A stretch of DNA of 64,000 nt from Ctenosaura bakeri (taxonomy: Eukaryota > Chordata > Lepidosauria > Squamata > Iguanidae). Shown piece after piece: positions 44,658-54,800 of this stretch (positions are counted from its first letter, which is position 1; the number at the start of each line of letters is the position of its first letter). The notes under the pieces were generated by a model. It had not been told where the DNA came from, ran no database searches, and worked only from the letters and a program-made list of their open reading frames with translations. The stretch covers positions 558,001-622,000 of the forward strand of contig CAOLHI010000927.1 of the NCBI GenBank assembly GCA_948474755.1, read 5' to 3'. The position numbers and the translations under genes were made by a program.

Positions 44658-46028
44658 CTGACAGCATTGAGTCGAACAACTTCTGCAGCTCTCGTTTACA
44701 TGGATCAGTTTCCTTGTACACTCTCATTACCTGCTGTGGTGAACAATGTTCTAAGGGATTCACACAGCATGTTGAATTAGTCAGGGAGGAAAACCAATGT
44801 GGCAACTATAGCTTTGTTGTTTCCTTCTGTATCAGGAGGTTTAAAGGGCTATTCTTGGTACAGAGCCTGCATAGGTTCTCCCAAACTGTCTCAGAACTGA
44901 ACATTTAAGGCTCACCTTAAATGAGAGATAAGAGATAAACTTTTAAATGATCATAGACTTCTCTCTGGCTTGGATTAAAATTCAAGACAAGAGAAAAATT
45001 GCAAAACTATCTTCTCCATAGCCCCTTGTCCGCAAAAGTACTCCCAAAAAGCATTTATCTTCTATTTCCTTTCTTCTCCAATACTTCAGCATAACAGCTG
45101 TAATTCTCCTAAGATGGCTGTTGTTACTACATTTCCTATCAGCCCCTGGGCTGTGCTATTCTGGCACACTGCCTATTAGAATTTCAGAGAAGACAAAGCG
45201 TTAGAGGACACACACACCCCATCGCTTTGCACCATATGCTTCTGTCTGATTGCACTGCCATGCCTCTTAAATCAGGGAGAGGGGGAGCTAGGTGGGACTG
45301 CCTCTGGAGATGGAGGCAAAAAACTTTTAGACAGAACAGGATCTTATTAATGGAGACATGAGATAAGCCAGAATGTGCCCATACTCTCAAAACATTCTGC
45401 TGAGACTCTGAATGATTTCAGCTAAAAATAACTTTGCAATATATCAGCTACAGATCCAAAGGCTTTGTTTAGATTGTGATCACACACACCACTACGTGTT
45501 TGTGTGTGTGTGTGGCACACATAGCTACATGCTAACATTTACAGTCACGGCTTGATTTTCAGGATAGCGACTTGCTTTCTCTGCTTCATTTTTATCTCTG
45601 CTTTTAAATTTGCACTTCATGCTTTCAATATTACAGCTGGAAATGCATTCACAAAGTTCAGACAAGGACAACAAAGGCATATGACGGAAGATGTCTGCTT
45701 GATCAGCCTGCTGGACACACTGCAGATCAGAAGGTGAAGGAAGAAGTGAGAAAAAGAGGCAACTTGCTCTAATTAAGAAAGTATTGGGATGAAATAGACT
45801 GTCCATGTGTTCTGTTGTCAAAAGGACTGCCTTTTATTTGAAGGCCTGTTTGGTTTCAGTTCCAGTTTAAAGATGAGAACAATAAGAAAGGAAAGCAGCA
45901 GTTTCAAAGTTACTTTCAGCTGCTTCTTTTCCACATATAAGTAGGCTTTTCTATTCCAGCAGGTATTTGATGAATGACCGTATAAGGCCCTAAACAATGA
46001 GCTGGACCTTGCTAATTATTGTGCTGGG
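44658..46028. other. Mostly unique sequence
   Basis: No coding motif or repeat I can name, except a (tg)n run (45496-45513) inverted against cacacacaccac. Possibly intergenic. Confidence 0.35.
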
Positions 46029-46029
46029 T

Positions 46030-46195
46030 GTGAATGTACACGTGTGTTTAATGGTATCTGGGCTTAATCTGGTTTTAATTTTTTGATTTTGAATCGTGTG
46101 GATTTTTAACAATTTTTTTAACTAGTTGTAAGCCACTTTGAGTCCTGAAATGGGAAAAAGTGGGATAAAAATAACAACAACAACAACAACAACCA
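46030..46195 (+). mobile_element. L2 LINE 3' end with (AAC)n tail
   Basis: ttttaatttttgattttgaa, then taagccactttgagtcctga and agtgggataaaaataaca, and a (aac)n run: the L2 3' terminus. Confidence 0.7.
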
Positions 46196-46214
46196 CCCAC
46201 TTAGTATTAGACAG

Positions 46215-46445
46215 CAAATTGGACAGATACACACTGCTACATTATATCTGAACTACAGAATTACAGCAGTTTGATACCACTTTACATGTCACGGTTCTGT
46301 TCTATAGAATCCTATGAATTATAGTTCCATACTCCTGGACTTAATACACTTGAGATCTCTTGCAGAACTACAAATCCCAAGATTCTGAAGCTCAGAACCA
46401 CGATGGTTATAGGGAGTTTTAGCTGTTATTATGTAGTAATATAGA
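46215..46445. repeat. MITE of the 'tgtagttta' family, diverged full-length copy
   Basis: Starts with cactgctacattatatctga and gaattacagcagtttgatac, contains tagaatcctatgaattatag and its inverse aactacaaatcccaagattc, and ends with tagctgttattatgtagtaa. Arms are inverted with respect to each other. Confidence 0.65.
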
Positions 46446-46752
46446 GTTTCTCATAGATACAGTGTGGTAATCAATTTCTATTTAAATTCTCATTTTTATT
46501 TAAATTCTATTATAGTTCCATTTAATGATATAAACTACCATATGGACATTGCTTGCAAAGCTGTAACCCCCCTCCTTTTTTCTTTTTCCTCTCTCTTTGA
46601 TGATATGTTTTGTCATTTTTCGTGATAAACAAGTAGCCACTTTAGGATGGCAAAGAAGCAAAAAGAAGCCTGATAAAAGTTTTAAAAAACTGATGCTGAA
46701 ACCTACTTTCAGGTTTGGATACACCACTAAGAACAGACCACAAGGGACATCA
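46446..46752. other. AT-rich sequence, nothing recognised
   Basis: A duplicated atttaaattcta/ttaaattct pair at 46480-46510. No other feature. Confidence 0.4.
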
Positions 46753-47139
46753 TCTACTAATATATAAAAGTCAAAGTTTGTTTATTTGTCTGTGTCAGGT
46801 GGGCGAAGAACTCATATGATTGGCTGCCTGTGAAGATTCTATGGAATCCTGGGGTTTGCAGTTTAGGGAAGGACCTTTAGAATTCTCAGTCAGAGAGCTC
46901 AGGCCAGTTGCTATGGAGATGACGCCTAGCAGGAAGGAGGAGGACAGTGTATTCCCTCAGGAACCCAACTTCTGTATGATAACAACTCTGAATACAGACT
47001 GGATTGGGGAATATGGGGAAAAGTTACAAGTACTGGACAATTCAGTTTAGGGAATTAGAGAAACAGGATCTCAAATCTTTGTAACAAGTATTACCTATGA
47101 GAAAATAAAATCCCGGGCAACACTAGGTATATACACTAG
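46753..47139 (+). mobile_element. Non-autonomous Helitron (387 bp)
   Basis: Starts tctactaatatataaaag preceded by A and ends with cccgggcaacactaggta, atacactag followed by T. This fits Helitron rules: 5' TC, 3' CTRR (here CTAG), a short 3' hairpin and insertion between A and T without duplication. A second copy in the other orientation is at 32386-33021. The interior contains ctatggaatcctggggtttg, a motif shared with the MITEs. No helicase frame. Confidence 0.78.
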
Positions 47140-47159
47140 TAGATCATATAAATGGGAAT

Positions 47160-47270
47160 TGTGCAGCCTCCAGGTGTTCTTAAACGAAAACTCTCACCAT
47201 CCCTAGACAACATAGCCAGTGGTGAGGGAAGCTGGGAGCTGCATTTCCACAGCCTGCAACTGTCATGATT
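47160..47270. repeat. Short palindromic repeat
   Basis: Contains agcctccaggtgttcttaaa, ccatccctagacaacatagc, then gaagctgggagctgcatttc: third member of the palindromic family at 22685 and 35460. Confidence 0.5.
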
Positions 47271-47274
47271 TAGC

Positions 47275-47640
47275 AGATAGCCCCAATCCATCCTCCCGCC
47301 TCCCACTTTTTCAGCTATTTTGAATATGTCTCAGTTTCTTTCTCCTTTCCTGCTTTCTTTCTTTATCATTATCTTCCTTCAATTGCTCTAAACTGAGTTC
47401 CAAGTGCAAAAGTAGTTTGTACTCAGATAACTCATGGGGGGATGGAGGAGTGAAGGAGCAGCAAATTGTCCTTCTCTGTAGGCTCAGGCAAAAGGACACT
47501 GGGACAAGTTCTCCTAGCTTGTGTGTTTTTCCTTATGAATCACTTTTGCCATCTTGATGGCACTCTGATCTTGCTTGGCCACACATGTCCCAGTTTTCAT
47601 TCATGAAATGTTGAAGAGTATGCAGTTCAAGATCCAGAGA
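47275..47640 (+). repeat. Interspersed repeat 'family Z', long copy
   Basis: tctcagtttctttctccttt, aactgagttccaagtgcaaa, ctctgtaggctcaggcaaaa and tgcttggccacacatgtccc, in the same order as at 14936-15305. One of four copies in the window. Confidence 0.6.
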
Positions 47641-47732
47641 GCCACATATTTCCTAGCCCTGCCATAGGTCTGCGGCTATGAAGTTGAAAAGGAAGTTCCC
47701 AGCATCACCCTCTGAACAGTGCTTCTAAGGGA

Positions 47733-47945
47733 CTTATCATACTATACTGTTATAGCATTATTATTCCACTGTAACTCTTGTGGCAACATCATATGGAATC
47801 CTGGGATTTGCAGTTTAGGGAGGGGGATTTAGAATTCTTAACCAGAGAGCTCCTGGCCTCACTAAACTACAAACCCCAGAATTCCACAGAATGTTGCTAT
47901 GGTGGAATAATACCACTATAGCAGTGTAGTGTGATAAGGCCCTAA
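47733..47945. mobile_element. MITE of the 'tgtagttta' family, best-preserved copy (213 bp)
   Basis: Left end cttatcatactatactgtta and right end cagtgtagtgtgataag are inverted, and the arms continue as inverted segments (ttattattccac / gtggaataatacc; aatcctgggatttgcagttt / aaactacaaaccccagaatt). The whole element is an imperfect palindrome. It has no coding capacity. Superfamily unknown. Confidence 0.8.
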
Positions 47946-48184
47946 GTTTCCTTCAAGACAGGTAACTCAGACCAGAAGGATAGTAACAGATGGTATCAAA
48001 AATCTGCAAGGAGGTCTAGCAGAACTAAAAGGAACATCCTCTTCCTATCTGGTTTTGCTTATACCAAAAATGGTCAAATCAATCTTCATGAAGTCAAACT
48101 GAAATGGGTCTGAATAAGAGGTGAGCAAGGTGTGACGCACAAGCTGAATGCACCCTCCCTACGGCTGACAGTCAGCTTTGGCAC

Positions 48185-48995
48185 CAGTGATGTAGAATCA
48201 AGATGACTGCCTCAAACTCGAGTCAGACTTAAGTTGCTTCAGTGACTTGATTCAACTCAGCAATAAATGATGCACTGACTTGACTGGACTCGAGACTTGT
48301 ATATTTTTAGTGACTGACTTGCTGCCCTTGGTTCAGGAACACAATACATTCATCCAGAAACCTTACAACTTTGAACAACACTTCCATCTCTTTTTTTGCC
48401 TACTGGTCACATGACAATCTATCTCAAGCCGAAAGTGTAGGTGTATTTCTCAGAGGGGAACAGCAAATGGGTTAGGCAATGGGGCAGGCTTGAGGTCTGC
48501 TTATCAGCCTATCCCTGAGGCATTTTCCTTTTCCTAGGAGCAGAAGACAAGACTCATCCCTAAGTGCAGGGTGCATTTCTTAGAAGGGAGCAGCAAATGT
48601 GTTAAGCAACAGGTTTGAGGAGGAAGGATCCTTCCTTTTAAAGCTTTTGAAGCTTCAGTAAGGGGGATTGAGAAGAATTCCATTCCCCATTTCTGAAAAA
48701 TCCTCTAGCTTCAGAAATAAAAAGTAAGAAGGATCCTATTCCCCACTTTGGAAACTGCAGATGGCAAAATTGCACATGTGGAGAGCTGACTCTGCTTAAA
48801 ATGTTAAAACTGACTTTATTCAACTCTGTCCAGAAATTCTAGAATATAGATTGGGGTATAAAGTTGGCTCCCAGACTTGAGACGTGACTTGAACTTGAAA
48901 GTATCTTCAAGGACTTGAGACTCGATCTGAGACTTGAAGGTAGAGAATTGAGACTTAACTTGAGGCTTGGAGTAAAAGACTTAAATACATCTCTG
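48185..48995 (+). mobile_element. hAT-like element (811 bp)
   Basis: Starts cagtgatgtagaatcaagat and ends ttaaatacatctctg, giving inverted ends of cagNgatgta type. Flanking octamers tttggcac (48177-48184) and cttggcac (48996-49003) match at 7 of 8. Internal duplicated motifs (ggagcagcaaatgNgttaNgcaa at about 48460 and 48590; gacttgagactc-like strings near both ends) are typical of a non-autonomous hAT. No transposase. Confidence 0.82.
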
Positions 48996-49284
48996 CTTGG
49001 CACCCCCATTTATTTCTTAAAATTTAAAGAGGGCTCTGCTTTCTTTGCCATATGTTTTGCCATATGTTTGGGCCATCAGAGCTGTTTTAAGCTCAGGTCA
49101 AGCTGGGGGCAGCAGACTGGGGTGGTTGCCTTTTTCAAAATGTGAAGTGACCTGTACACTCCCTTCAGGGCATGAGGAAGCTTTTAATGCCCAAATTAAA
49201 GTTGAAGGATGCTGGGAGTTGTAGTCCACCAAAGTAATATTTCTAACCTCTGCCAAAACCTGGAGCCAGAGTGTTTGTCAGTGG

Positions 49285-49492
49285 GTGTGCAATTATAGCA
49301 GTTTGGTTAACTCAACTACTGTGGGTCTGTTCTATGCAATCCTGAGGTTTGTAGTTTCAGGAGGGACTTAGACTCTTCTAGTGCATCCTGCAAACTTCCA
49401 TACAGCACTAGAGCTCTGAAGCAGAGAGTTCTAAGTACTTTATGAAGCTATAAATACCAAGATTCCATAAGATAGAGCCCTGGCAGCAAAAG
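49285..49492. repeat. MITE-like element ('tgtagttta' family), diverged
   Basis: caattatagcagtttggtta, gttctatgcaatcctgaggt, tttgtagtttcaggaggga, and inverted counterparts later (gaagctataaataccaagat, tccataagatagagcc). Confidence 0.6.
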
Positions 49493-49494
49493 CC

Positions 49495-49730
49495 AAGTCA
49501 ACTACATACGTTCAAGTTACCAGTTGACTTATGGCAAATCCATGCATTTCACAGGGTTTTTAACAGAAGTGAATGCTGAGAGGTGATTTGCTACTGCCTT
49601 CAGCTTATAATCTACAATATCTGGTATTTCCTGGCAGTCTCCCTTCCAGGTACTAACCTGATTTGCCCATGATTAGCTTTCCAGATCAAATGGTATCTTG
49701 TGCTTTCTAGGTATTTAGGTAGTTATCATG
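49495..49730 (-). mobile_element. 5S rRNA-derived SINE, minus strand
   Basis: The right part (49632-49725), reversed, reads as decayed 5S rRNA: complement of gtctcccttccaggtactaa, cctgatttgcccatgattag, ctttccagatcaaatgg corresponds to the 5S strings ...gatctcggaagctaagca, ...ggttagtacttggatgggag ac. The left part is a SINE body with cttatggcaaatccatgcat and cacagggtttttaac. 5S-derived SINEs use the 5S internal Pol III promoter. This copy is old. Confidence 0.8.
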
Positions 49731-49874
49731 GTAGCTAAACTGGTACCATAGTAATATAATGATGTAGTGTGGATGCTGAGCCAACATTGGTAGTGGATTG
49801 AGCACTGGACTACAGCTCTGAGTTCAAGTACCCACTCATCCTTGCACACCCACCGGGTGATCTTGGGCAAGTCA

Positions 49875-50476
49875 TAGACCCTTTCCGCACCTTACCTTTT
49901 TTCAGCACTGGGGTGCGGGGATTGCGCAGCAGCCTCCAGCGAGAGGCTCTCGTGTCCCCGCCGCTTCAGTTCCGCATGAGCTGCCTGCTCCTGAGCAGGC
50001 AGCACGAGAGCTCTGCCTCTTCCTTCCACAGTGCAGCCTGGGAGTTTTCCAGGCTGCGCTGGGGCACGAAGCACGACCGCCGTAGCTCTGGAGGCTCTGC
50101 AAGCACGGCAAGTGCACCAGAGCCCTGGAGCAATGCGCAGTTGAGCACACAATAAATGAACATGAGAAGAAATGGCACAGAAAAATCTTTCAACAGGAAA
50201 TGGCTCATCACAGCAGAGGAAGGCAAGGACATTCCCCCCCAGAAGCAAACTGTGCCACGAAAAATCTATGATAGGGTTGCCTTAGGCTTGCCATACTCAG
50301 AAATGACTTGTAGGTACACAGACTGAAAGCCAAAAATGAAGAAATGCGTGAGCAGCACCTGCCCTACCCTGGAGCGTCACATGATTGTGAGTGCATTGTG
50401 TAGATCGCTCCTCACAATCGCGCGATGCTCCAGGCACCCTTTCACATGGCAAATACCGTGCAAAAAGGGCCATACT
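49875..50476 (+). mobile_element. Hairpin-rich TIR element, copy D, split by a SINE-like repeat
   Basis: Starts gaccctttccgcacct and ends gtgcaaaaagggcc. Left part (49875-50149) has a hairpin with gctctcgtg/cacgagagc and gctgcctgct/agcaggcagc arms at 49946-50010 and the cccaggctgcgctgg-type palindrome. Right part (50325-50476) has the ggagcgtcacatgattgtga ... tcacaatcgcgcgatgctcc hairpin and the terminal hairpin. Bases 50150-50324 are a later insertion at the central hairpin. Confidence 0.78.
50150..50324 (+). mobile_element. SINE-like repeat, arm 1 of an inverted pair (175 bp)
   Basis: About 170 bp nearly identical to the reverse complement of 51211-51383. The 3' end reads cagaaatgacttgtaggtac, a variant of the gacttgaaggcac tail. 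The 5' end is caataaatgaacatgagaag. The head is not tRNA-like. Confidence 0.85.
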
Positions 50477-50604
50477 CTCTCAGCCTCACAGGAAAACAAA
50501 AGCAACCCCCCTCTGAACAAATCTTGCCAAGAAAATCCCACAATAGGGCCACTTTAGGATTGTCATAAGTCAGAAATGACTTGAAGGCACACAATAACAA
50601 CTAC

Positions 50605-51044
50605 AACTACAACTACAACAATAATGACATGTGGCTAGATCCATTATCAAACAAAAAGAAAAGAAAATGATAGAAAGTATCTTTCCATATCTCATGTGCT
50701 GACCCTGTCTTCCACAAGTTTTGAAAGTCGAAAGGAGAATGCTAGACATTTGTTTTCAGGTGATTATTCACTAAGAGATTGTGATTAAAGAGAGCTGACA
50801 TATGCTATCCAGACAAGTACACAAAGTATTAACAGAATGCCAGAATTCACTACTGAAGCATTTTGCAAAAGTAATCTCAGAGGGAAACTCCTGGTACAAC
50901 AAAATTACCAAAAACAAAAACAAAACAAATACCCAAGAAGAACAGAACAGTCTGAAAGTTCACCCAATTTGCATATTTAGCAACTACCTCTGAGACTGAA
51001 CATTTGCAGACTGTTCAACATCTTTACTTGCATAATAGATGAAA
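50605..51044. other. Unique AT-rich sequence
   Basis: No repeat or coding motif recognised. (aac)n-like trinucleotides (50603-50625) are the SINE tail. Confidence 0.4.
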
Positions 51045-51182
51045 ATTAGAACTTAGAAAGTTGAAAGGGACCACAAGGTCATCCAGTCTACCTCCCTGCC
51101 ATATAGGAATATACAATCAAAGCTCTCAAGACAGATGGCCATCCAGCCTTTGTTTCATGAATTCATGAATGTGCAAACAGAT
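51045..51182 (-). mobile_element. CR1 LINE 3' end, minus strand
   Basis: On the minus strand, ggctggatggccatctgtct, ...tatatggcagggaggtagac and tggatgaccttgtggtccct are the CR1 3' region. The final attctatgattct is decayed. Confidence 0.75.
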
Positions 51183-51210
51183 ACTTCTAGACATCAGACT
51201 GAGAAGGTAG

Positions 51211-51383
51211 TCTGTGTGCCTACAAGTCATTTCTGAGTATGGTAAGCCTAAGGCAACCCTATCATAGATTTTTCGTGGCAGTTTGTTTCAGCGGGGGGGA
51301 TGTCCTTGCCTTCTTCTGCTGTGATAAGCCATTTCCTGTTGAAAGATTTTTCTGTGCCATTTCTTCTCATGTTCATTTATTGT
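51211..51383 (-). mobile_element. SINE-like repeat, arm 2 of an inverted pair
   Basis: Reverse complement of 50150-50324 with about ten differences. Reversed tail gtgtgcctacaagtcatttc at the left and ttctcatgttcatttattgt at the right. Confidence 0.85.
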
Positions 51384-51547
51384 ATAGCTGTTTGTCCTTT
51401 TCAACAGTATTTGATGGGCTGATCAGTTTGAAAATAAAGGACTACTTCCAACACAAGAGCTTGGAAATGTTACCTTTATTGCCCCTAGTCTGTATCATGC
51501 TGACTAGGAGATTCAGGGAGCTACAGACCAAGAAAAGGAACTTTTCT
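51384..51547. other. Unique flank of L1 copy 2
   Basis: Contains gaaaataaaggactacttcc, aacacaagagcttggaaatg and the L1 target site. Before the insertion this was continuous with 57510 onward. Confidence 0.4.
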
Positions 51548-51809
51548 TTTTTATTATTATTATTATCATTTTATTAAAGTTTCACAATTAAGACAACAAT
51601 AGTATTATTGCTATTTCACATGAATTATTTCTTGAATCTTCCAAACTGATCTAGACTTCATTTCCAAAATCTCTTAACATTGTTATATCATTGTACTGCA
51701 TTTTTCAGCCATTTTACACGTTAGTACATAGCATTTCCATTACCATATTCCTGCTTCATGATATCTGCCGTAATCATCACAATGAAATTTTTCCACATAT
51801 TACCATGAA

Positions 51810-54800
51810 TTATAGACTTCTATCACAGGTCACCCAGCAATCACCTACAATTTGCCATTCTTTCTGAATTTCATCATCTGATTTCCCTTTCAATCTTTGA
51901 GAGACTATGTCAGCATTTTTATTTTCAATGAAGGTTCCCCACCATTGTTCTATTGTAGGTATTTGCTATGTTTTCCATACCTTAGCATATTCAATACGTG
52001 CTGTTGTTATCATATATAATAATATTCTCCAATATTTCTTTATATTCATACCGTCTACTAAATCTGTCATATTTAACAAATACATTTCAGGAGTCATAGG
52101 AAATTGTAGCTTCATTATTTCGCAAATCCTCTTATGTATCTCAGTCCAATATTTCTTGACCTTTGGGCATGTCCACCACATATGATATATCGTACCCACC
52201 TCTTTTAAACATTTCCAACAGAGCCCAGTACCTGAATTGTAAATCTTTTGTAATTTATCTGGTGTCAAATACCATCTATAAAACATTTTATAATAGTTCT
52301 CTTTTAAATTCTGGGCAACCGTAAATTTGTTTGTCTTTTTCCAACTCTGCTCCCAAGAGTCCAGTTGAATTGTATGACCAATATTCTGTGCCCAAGAGAT
52401 CATTACTGCTTTAACCGTTTCTTCATACTTCTCCTGGTGCAATATTTCCTGAGTGATTTGGGCTAGTAAATGAGGAGGGTTTTCAAAAAGTCGTTTTATC
52501 ACTCCAACCTTCTCCTTTATTTCAATTCCATATGTCTTTAAGTCCATCTGAAACCTTTCAGTTAACTGCCTGTAAGGAAACCAGTTTAAAACTGTTCCTT
52601 CTTGCTCCAACTTGTCTCTTGATTTAAGCTGAAGACTATTCGATTTTGTCCTCTCAATTATGTCCTCATATCGAAGCCATTTTTCCGATTCAGACCTTCT
52701 TCCAAAGAAAGCTTCTTGAGGAGAGACCCAGGTGGGCAGCTGCCTAATGTTTCTAGACTTGTAATCTTCCCAAACTTTCAAAAGCGATTTCCTGATGTAA
52801 TGATTGGAGAAATCTTTATCTATTTTTGCTTTATCATAGAACATATAGGCATGCCAGCCCATCCTCAGATCTGCTCCCTCCAATGCCAGCATTCTGGCAT
52901 CTCGTAGATCCATCCAGTCTTTTATCCATATGAAAGCCGCGGCCTTGTAGTAAACCTGAAAATCAGGTAGACCCATACCACCTCTATTTTTCTGATCTGT
53001 TAAAATGTTCCATTTAATCCTGGGTTTCTTCCCTTGCCATATAAACTTGGATATTTCTCTCTTCCATTGTAGAAAAGGTTTCTTGTTCAATATTACGGGA
53101 AGGTTTTGGAACAGAAAGTTCATCTTTGGTAAAACATTCATTTTGATTACTGCGATTCTCCCCAACATTGATAGATGTAACTTAGACCAGCTTTCCAAAT
53201 CTTTAATTATCTCCTTCCATTTTTTTTCATAATTATTTGAATATAGCTCATTATTTCTTCTGGCTATCCAAATTCCCAAATATTTAACTTTTTGTCCTCT
53301 CTTGAATCCCGTTTTTTGTACTATTTCCGTCTCTTCTCTCTCTCTCAAATTTTTGGTTAAGAAATTTGTTTTTTCCACATTTATCTTAAATCCGGAGAAC
53401 TCTCCATACTCTTGAATTATTTTAATCAATTTTCCAATGCCTCTACATGGGTCCTCCAAAAAAACCACCAAATCATCTGCAAAGGCTTTCAATTTGTATT
53501 GATGTTTCTTAATTTGAACTCCTTTAATGTCATTGTCTTCTCTAATGGCATTATTTAGTATTTCCAATGTCATAATAAATAGCAGAGGGGACAATGGACA
53601 CCCTTGTCTAGTCCCCCTCTTCAGTTCTATCAACTGTGTTCTTTCACCATTTATCAGTAGTCTGGCTTGTTGCTGTTTATAAATTGCTTCAATCCATGAG
53701 ACAAATTTCTCTCCAGCCGACATTTGTTTACAAGTCATTATCATAAAAGGCCAGTTAATCATATCAAATGCTTTCTCAGCATCAAGAAATATCATTGCCA
53801 TTTTCCGTTCATTATGTCTTTCGTAATACTCTATTATATTTAAAACCGTTCGAATATTATTCCTCAACGATCTTTTTGGCAGAAACCCATTTTGATCTTC
53901 ATTGATAATGTCGGACAACACCTTTTTAAGTCGAACAGCAAGGATTGAAGCAAAAATCTTGTAGTCTACATTCAAAAGTGATATTGGCCTATAATTTTTC
54001 ACATCAGTCAAATCTCTGCCTTCTTTGGGAATCAATACAACATTCGCTTCTTTCCAAGTGTCTGGTATTCCTTCCTTTACAATTTCATTTATTGTGCTTT
54101 GTAGAGGTATTGAAATCTCATGTTCCAGTATCTTATAATATCTATCAGTAAAGCCATCTGGACCTGGAGCCTTATCAGTCTTCAAATTCCGAATGGCCTC
54201 AACCACTTCCATCACTGAAATGGGTTTATTCAATATCAATCTTTGCTCATCATTGAACCTCATTTTATTCATTTTCTCCAAATATTCTTGAGTTCCTTGT
54301 TGATTTATCAACTTTGGGGCCTTACCCATCAGCTTAAGATAATATTTATGAAAAGCTTGTTTTATGTCCTCCTGTTTTGTAATTTTTTTCTTTCCAATCA
54401 CAATCTCCGATATAATATTCCTTGCCCTCCTTTTACGCAGCAAAGAGGCTAAAAACTTTGAAGGTTTGTTGGCTTGTTCAAAAAATTTGTATTTTGTTCT
54501 CCGCATCTGTTGCTCTATTTCATCTGCATTAAGTTGACTTAATTCAGCTTGATATAATTTCATCTGTAATCTAATCTGATGATTAGCCGGATTCTGTCTC
54601 ATTTGTTTCTCGATCTCTTTCATCTTCTCCAAGATTAAGTCCTCTTTTTCTCTTCTCTTTCCTGATCTCAGCAGACCATCTAATGAAGTTTCCTCGCATA
54701 ACAGCTTTACTTGCATCCCAGATAGTTTTCATTGACAACTCGGGTGCCATATTTTCAGCAAAGTAATTTGTTATCTCACTTTTAGCTTTTTCTATATAGT

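Larger units (their letters stand above)
49783..50602 (+). mobile_element. tRNA-derived SINE, split by hairpin element D
   Basis: The head (49783-49874: agtggattgagcactggact, gagttcaagtacccactcat) and the body plus tail (50477-50602: ctctctcagcctcacaggaa, aacaaatcttgccaagaaaa, gacttgaaggcacacaataa) form one dominant-family SINE. Confidence 0.85.
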
